DNA from: Clostridia bacterium
GTDB taxonomy: Bacteria > Bacillota > Clostridia > Christensenellales > Borkfalkiaceae
DNA: 64,000 bases
NCBI GenBank assembly: GCA_900770945.1
Contig: CAAGME010000011.1
Location: 1-64,000, forward strand
Direction: 5' to 3'
Numbering within the stretch: position 1 is the first letter of the stretch; every line of letters begins with the position of its first letter. Both the position numbers and the translations under genes were made by a program. Shown here piece after piece: positions 60,041-64,000 of the stretch. The notes beneath the pieces are model-generated. The model was not told the origin of the DNA and made no database searches. It saw nothing but the letters and a program-made list of their open reading frames with translations.

Positions 60041-60073
60041 AAAACAAAAAGTCGGGCTATAAGGCGATTATCG
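60041..60073 (+). repeat. 33 bp direct repeat, right of the HipA-like kinase
   Basis: Exact second copy of 58824-58856, starting 8 bp after the kinase stop codon. Confidence 0.95.
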
Positions 60074-60100
60074 GGAAATAATCAAAAAAATGACAAAACA

Positions 60101-60142
60101 AAAAGATTCCGTCCTCAAAAAAAGACAGGGCGGAATTTTTAA
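60101..60142 (+). terminator. Terminator after the kinase gene
   Basis: ATTCCGTCCT..AGGGCGGAAT stem-loop with flanking A- and T-runs. Confidence 0.8.
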
Positions 60143-60223
60143 TTCGATAGAGAAAAGTTGTCAACAAAACGAAAGATTTTTATATAGTAAAACCACAAAA
60201 CGGCGCAAAAGACGAAAATATCG

Positions 60224-60252
60224 TTGACAGCAGAATTATAGTGTGATACAAT
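60224..60252 (+). promoter_or_regulatory. Promoter of the 60290 gene
   Basis: TTGACA (60224-60229), 17 nt, TACAAT (60247-60252). Confidence 0.85.
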
Positions 60253-60289
60253 AATTACGTTGTTAAGTAATTTTAAGATAGAGGAAACT

Positions 60290-60988
60290 ATGAGAACTAT
60301 AAGAAAAAACACGAAAAACGTTGTTAAGGATAAAAAGGAAAAAAGGCTGCACCCCGTTCAACAAGCAATAAAGCTTTCGATTGCCGCGCTTATCTTTATA
60401 TTTCTTTGCGTTTCGATATGGCTCGGGCGCGACTATTTTAAAAAGGAAGTCAACGTGCCGTCGTTGAATTTGCCCGCTTGGCTTGATGCGATTTTGGAAA
60501 AAATAATTTTGTATGCGCCGATAATTTTTATATCTATTTTTGCGCTCGAAGGCATACTTGCCGCGGTTGCGCTGATAGTAAACACCGATAAATGCAGACT
60601 TGTTTGCATGATTATCTTAATAATCCTCGGCGTTGTTTTTGCTTTGTCTCTTTCGTATGCCGGAACGTCTTTTATCGGCTTAGGCGAGCAAATATATGCG
60701 AAAATCGGGGCGGGTTCTGCCGAAGCAGATACGAAAAGCGTTGTCGTAATGCTTCTTATCTTAGCAAGCTTTTTCGGACCGCTTATATTGCAAATAGCAA
60801 CGCTCGGCTTTATGCTTTTGACGTTCGAGCAAGAAGGCGGAATGAACGTTGCGACCTGGTTTTTGTTCACCGTACCCGGCGCGGGGTTTGTCATAGCACT
60901 GATATTCTTATTTAAAAATTTGTTCGCCCACGGCGGCGGAAGCGGAGACGACGGCGACAGCTACGACGTGATTATTTTCAAAAGGTAG
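60290..60988 (+). CDS. Hypothetical membrane protein
   Basis: 232 residues with about five membrane helices (near 30-50, 75-98, 105-125, 155-180, 190-212), a basic N-terminus (RTIRKNTKNVVKDKKEKR) and a Gly/Asp-rich C-terminus. I recognise no family. GAGGAAAC precedes the ATG at 60290; an earlier in-frame start at 60260 is too close to the promoter. Confidence 0.75.
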   Translation: MRTIRKNTKNVVKDKKEKRLHPVQQAIKLSIAALIFIFLCVSIWLGRDYFKKEVNVPSLNLPAWLDAILEKIILYAPIIFISIFALEGILAAVALIVNTDKCRLVCMIILIILGVVFALSLSYAGTSFIGLGEQIYAKIGAGSAEADTKSVVVMLLILASFFGPLILQIATLGFMLLTFEQEGGMNVATWFLFTVPGAGFVIALIFLFKNLFAHGGGSGDDGDSYDVIIFKR

Positions 60989-61017
60989 CTTATCGACGAA
61001 CTATAACGTTTATCACG

Positions 61018-61050
61018 AAAAGCCGCACTATAAGTCAATTATCGCACAAT
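61018..61050. repeat. Diverged copy of the dispersed palindromic motif
   Basis: GCACTATAAGTCAATTATCG at 61025-61044 resembles the core of the 33 bp repeats at 58824 and 60041. Confidence 0.6.
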
Positions 61051-61076
61051 AAAGTAAGATAAAAAGGCACAAAAAA

Positions 61077-61116
61077 AGAGGTTGCTTAAAGGGTAGATAC
61101 TTTAAGCAACCTCGAA
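61077..61116. terminator. Bidirectional terminator
   Basis: GAGGTTGCTTAAAG/CTTTAAGCAACCTC perfect 14 bp stem between convergent genes. Confidence 0.85.
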
Positions 61117-61132
61117 TTTCTTTTCAAACGGC

Positions 61133-61390
61133 TTACTTTTTGAAAAGAGAGAAAAATCCTTTTTTTTCGTACGGCTCTCTTTTTATGGAGAGAACCCTGT
61201 AACCGGTGGGCGACATAACTTCGTGAATTTTTTCGTCCGGTATGTCGGTTTCGGTTATTATCTCCGTCGTGCCTTTTACGTGCGACGAATTGACTTTTTT
61301 TACGTTAAAGTTTTTGCGGATAACGTCGTTGACGTGGCTTTCGCACATTCCGCACATCATTCCGTCTATCTTTAAAGTTATCTTAGTCAT
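61133..61390 (-). CDS. Heavy-metal-associated (HMA) domain protein
   Basis: 85 residues. The HMA fold is indicated by KITLKIDGMMCGMCESHVND, with CGMC as the metal-binding pair, and the later spacing of the family. The C-terminal tail YEKKGFFSLFKK is an amphipathic addition. Such proteins carry copper or similar soft metals. It starts inside the end of the 34-residue gene upstream and is near feoB. Confidence 0.9.
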   Translation of the reverse strand: MTKITLKIDGMMCGMCESHVNDVIRKNFNVKKVNSSHVKGTTEIITETDIPDEKIHEVMSPTGYRVLSIKREPYEKKGFFSLFKK

Positions 61391-61487
61391 TGTTTTTTAC
61401 CTTTGCAAGTTTAATAAGTTTTCTTTTGACGTAGCCGGTTGCGACTACGTACGCCGCCGCGGATATTCCGCAAATGACTAAATCCAT
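61383..61487 (-). CDS. 34-residue single-helix membrane protein
   Basis: MDLVICGISAAAYVVATGYV then KRKLIKLAKVKNND: one membrane helix and a basic tail. AGGAG lies 6 nt before the ATG. The stop overlaps the HMA gene start by 8 nt, so the two are translationally coupled. It resembles the Feo-associated small protein at 61849 in layout but lacks its cysteines. Confidence 0.7.
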   Translation of the reverse strand: MDLVICGISAAAYVVATGYVKRKLIKLAKVKNND

Positions 61488-61848
61488 AAGAACTCCTATT
61501 CATATTCGTTTTTCTCCGCCTCTCGCCTTAGTAAGCATGGGGCGGAAAACTTTAGGGATTTCATTCCTTATCCCTAATTACCTAAAAGGCGGCTTTTTCG
61601 CGCTTTTCCGCGACCGCTCGATTGGAGTACGGTCGGTACGCCTGCCTCGCGCTCGCAAAAAATCATCAAAAAATACGCTCTTTTAGGTGTTTCGCATTTT
61701 TGCGGATAAAAAATCGCCGTTTACGGTACGGTTTTTGCAAGGCAAACGACCGAAATAGTACCGATGTACATTGATGGGAGTTTAACACAGCAAAAACCGA
61801 TTTATTACCGCAAAAATAATTAGTGATGAAGAATGCAATCCCTACAAA
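61488..61848. other. Intergenic region in the feo cluster
   Basis: 361 bp. Holds a reversed copy of the GATAAGGAATGAAATCCCTA repeat (61553-61580) and, at the right end, the repeat at 61813-61848 (36 bp identical to 31730-31766). The middle shows no gene. Confidence 0.65.
61813..61848. repeat. Dispersed repeat of the GATGAAGAATGCAATCCCTA family (copy 2)
   Basis: Matches 31730-31766. It lies directly after the stop of the Feo-associated small gene. Confidence 0.85.
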
Positions 61849-62019
61849 TTATTTTTTCTTTTTGCCTTTGTTTGCGTAAGAGCAGCGGGAGCAATGACTG
61901 CAATCCCCGCCGCAATCGCCGGAGCATTTGCCCTGCTTCTTTCTTATGTAAGAAGTTATCGCAACGGCGGCGACTATCGCAACGCAGGCGACTATCAGAA
62001 CAATTTCCTTCCAGCCCAT
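61849..62019 (-). CDS. FeoB-associated Cys-rich membrane protein
   Basis: 56 residues. One membrane helix (about 5-24), then KCSGDCGGDCSHCSRC with five cysteines and a Lys-rich end: the FeoB-associated Cys-rich family. AAAGGAG sits inside the end of feoB, 4 bp downstream of whose stop this gene begins. It probably supports FeoB in ferrous iron uptake. Confidence 0.92.
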   Translation of the reverse strand: MGWKEIVLIVACVAIVAAVAITSYIRKKQGKCSGDCGGDCSHCSRCSYANKGKKKK

Positions 62020-62023
62020 TTTT

Positions 62024-64000
62024 TTACGCTCCTTTCGCTTCTCTTACCTTATTGCGCATTACGATGAGCGCGACGACAACCGCGATTACCGCAGCCCAGA
62101 TGAAAGCCGTCCACCAGAAGGAACCGATAGTGTAAACCATAGCGGCAACGATATAGGAAGTTGCAATCCAGAAAAGAAGAGTAAATTGATAACGTTTTTT
62201 ATCCTGCAATTCGGCTTTTGCCGTAGCGACCGCCGCAAAGCACGGGATAGTCGTCATGTTGAACGCGATGAAGGAAATGAGTGCCGGACCGGTGATACCG
62301 GTTGCCGCGATCATGGCTTTTACCGCGCCGATACCCGCTTCGCTCGAAATGTTAGCAAGACCGATTTTGCTTGCAACTGCGGGGATAGCGGTGAGGCAGG
62401 CGGCGAGAGTGCCGAAAGTGGAAATAACGTTTTCCTTTGCGATAAGACCGGAAACTGCGGCAAGAACGAACACCCAGCCGTATTCGCCGAGCTGACTACC
62501 GAATCCGAGCGGAGTAAACAGCGGCTGAACGAGCTTGGAAACGCTTGCGAGAATGGAATCGTTGATAGCTTCGTCGGCTAAGAGGTGCCAGCTGAAATCG
62601 AAGTGGGTGAGTACCCAGATAACGATTGTGGAAGCAAGAATGATAGTGAAAGCTTTTTTAACAAAGTGCTTAGTCTTGTCCCAGAGGTGAGCCATAAGGT
62701 TCTTGAACTGCGGGAGGTGGTAAGCAGGAAGCTCCATGATGAACGGAGGAGTTTCGCCTTTCAAGGAAGTGTTTCTCATGAGCAGTACCGTTACGATTGC
62801 CGTCACGATACCGAGTAGATACATCGAGTAGGTGATAAGGTCCGCATTGAGCGAGGTGCCGAGAACTAACGCGCCCGCAACGGCGGTAAGTATCGGGAGC
62901 TTAGCTCCGCAAGAGAAGAAAGGTATAACGCGGACTGTCGCCGTTCTTTCCTTTTCGTCCGCAAGCGTTCTCGTGTTGATCATTGCCGGAACCGAGCAAC
63001 CGAAGCCCATAATCATAGGCATAAAGGCTCTGCCCGAAAGCCCGAACTTTCTGAACATTCTGTCGAGAATAAACGCTATACGAGCCATATAGCCCGAATC
63101 TTCGAGGATAGAGAAGAAGAGGAAGAGTACGAGGATAGGCGGCAAGAAGGAAAGCACTGCGGCTAAGCCTTCGATGATACCGTCGTTGATAAGACCGGTT
63201 GCCCAATCGGCGAGTTTAAGGTTTTCGACGCCCGTTTTGACAAGCCCGAAAAGGTCGCCGACAATCATGTCGTTCCAAATGTTGTTTATGATTACGCCCG
63301 GTGAATAAATCGTTCCGTCGTAAACCGTTGCAAGCCATCTTCCGCCGTAGTTAAGCACGGGGATTTTGCTGCCGATATAACCGTTGGCGTCGGCGTAAAA
63401 TTCGCCGTCCTCGCCGTCTACCGAGTAAGTGCCGTTCCCGTTGTCGGTAACGCCTTCGCTCGTCGTGGTGACGTAGTTGCCGTTGTCGTCCGTGAGATAT
63501 TCGAGGGCGGGGTTGCCGTCGTCGTCTTCTTCGTAAACGATATTGCCGTCTTTATCCTTTTCAAGGAAAGCTTCGTTGTCGGAAAGAGAGGGCATCCAAG
63601 CCTGATTTTCCGTAAATCCGTTGAGATAGAAAAGGTTTTCGGAGAAGGTTAAGTGGAAGATAAGGAATAAAACCACGAGGAAGATGGGGATACCCCAAAC
63701 TCTGTGAGTAAGAACCTTGTCGGCTTTGTCGCTCGTAGTCATTCTGAATTTGTCTTTGTTTTTGTGCGTTAAAACGGGTGCAAAATACTTGGATATGTAC
63801 TTATATCTCCCGTCCGCAACCAACGCTTCGAAGTCGGACCCGAAAACGCTGTCGTTAAACGTCTTTTTGAATTCTTCTACCGTTTTAACGACCTCTTTGT
63901 GGTCTTTTACTTCTATCTTATCGCCTTCGATAAGCTTTATTGCGTGGAAGAGGGGGTTTTTGACGTTCTGACCTCTAAGAGCCGTCGTTACGTCCGCAAT
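62024..64000 (-). CDS. feoB: Ferrous iron transport protein B (5' end beyond the window)
   Basis: At least 659 residues visible; the frame stays open to the window edge, so the GTP-binding domain is mostly outside. Gate motifs are MGFGCSVPAMINTR and PFFSCGAKLPIL. Membrane helices start with VWGIPIFLVVLFLIFHLTF. After that helix there is an acidic, Asp/Gly/Asn-rich external insertion of about 80 residues (encoded about 63350-63600, EKDKDGNIVYEEDDDGN and similar) before YGGRWLATVYDG. FeoB imports Fe2+ using GTP. A Cys-rich partner gene follows; feoA is not visible. Confidence 0.95.
   Translation of the reverse strand: MADVTTALRGQNVKNPLFHAIKLIEGDKIEVKDHKEVVKTVEEFKKTFNDSVFGSDFEALVADGRYKYISKYFAPVLTHKNKDKFRMTTSDKADKVLTHRVWGIPIFLVVLFLIFHLTFSENLFYLNGFTENQAWMPSLSDNEAFLEKDKDGNIVYEEDDDGNPALEYLTDDNGNYVTTTSEGVTDNGNGTYSVDGEDGEFYADANGYIGSKIPVLNYGGRWLATVYDGTIYSPGVIINNIWNDMIVGDLFGLVKTGVENLKLADWATGLINDGIIEGLAAVLSFLPPILVLFLFFSILEDSGYMARIAFILDRMFRKFGLSGRAFMPMIMGFGCSVPAMINTRTLADEKERTATVRVIPFFSCGAKLPILTAVAGALVLGTSLNADLITYSMYLLGIVTAIVTVLLMRNTSLKGETPPFIMELPAYHLPQFKNLMAHLWDKTKHFVKKAFTIILASTIVIWVLTHFDFSWHLLADEAINDSILASVSKLVQPLFTPLGFGSQLGEYGWVFVLAAVSGLIAKENVISTFGTLAACLTAIPAVASKIGLANISSEAGIGAVKAMIAATGITGPALISFIAFNMTTIPCFAAVATAKAELQDKKRYQFTLLFWIATSYIVAAMVYTIGSFWWTAFIWAAVIAVVVALIVMRNKVREAKGA

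Overview
The window is a bacterial chromosome segment that looks like an uncultured Gram-positive anaerobe of the class Clostridia (Bacillota). Supporting signs are a 16S rRNA 5' portion of Clostridia type, AAGGAGG-type ribosome binding sites, clear TTGACA-N17-TATAAT promoters, pyruvate:ferredoxin oxidoreductase, FeoB with a Cys-rich partner, energy-coupling-factor (ECF) genes ecfA1-ecfA2-ecfT followed by truA, PepV, YpsA and QueT. A gut Christensenellales-like lineage is a guess from overall style, not shown by the sequence. The segment lies near the replication origin: dnaN, a DnaA-box cluster, rpmH-rnpA-yidD-yidC-jag, rsmG, parA-parB and parS sites are all present. dnaA, recF, gyrB, mnmE and mnmG are not.

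Layout. 0-5 kb: 5' part of a 16S rRNA gene on the minus strand with tandem promoters, an Lgt-family membrane protein, a two-component system and a candidate small RNA. 5-15 kb: a PnuC-like transporter with an ectodomain, repeat elements, mnmA, an AT-rich two-gene island (DUF4143 ATPase and SNF2 helicase with an HNH-like tail) and a surface cysteine protease. 15-21 kb: tRNA-Arg, a second PnuC, ogt, pepV, radC, gltX. 21-29 kb: SdpI-like protein, the jag-yidC-yidD-rnpA-rpmH operon, dnaN, the putative oriC, an AlbA_2/ATPase-like regulator, rsmG and ypsA. 29-41 kb: a phosphotransferase (PTS) IIC protein, nitroreductase, an RHS polymorphic-toxin locus with displaced toxin/immunity cassettes, queT with a switch-like leader, and small membrane proteins. 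41-48 kb: nifJ, an array of hairpins, an XRE regulator and a TetR/hydrolase operon. 48-51.6 kb: about 3.4 kb without genes, holding parS sites and diverged ~240 bp repeats. 51.6-64 kb: ftsH, parA-parB, ECF module with truA, a HipA-like kinase between 33 bp direct repeats, a membrane protein, a metal-binding small protein and feoB, which runs off the window.

How the parts work together. The oriC/dnaN block, ParAB and the parS region form the origin-proximal replication and segregation domain. The rpmH operon joins ribosome and RNase P production to membrane-protein insertion. Accessory material (SNF2 island, RHS cassettes, HipA-like kinase) sits between these core blocks and is often bordered by dispersed repeats.

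The most interesting non-coding signals are the parS-bearing gene desert with ~240 bp repeats, the arrays of short hairpins whose stems change together, a two-state leader in front of queT, a candidate C-rich small RNA after the histidine kinase, and a short palindromic intergenic motif found about a dozen times. A recurring protein feature is extra extracytoplasmic domains in otherwise standard membrane proteins (PnuC, YidC, FeoB). All assignments come from reading the sequence; no search or fold calculation was run.
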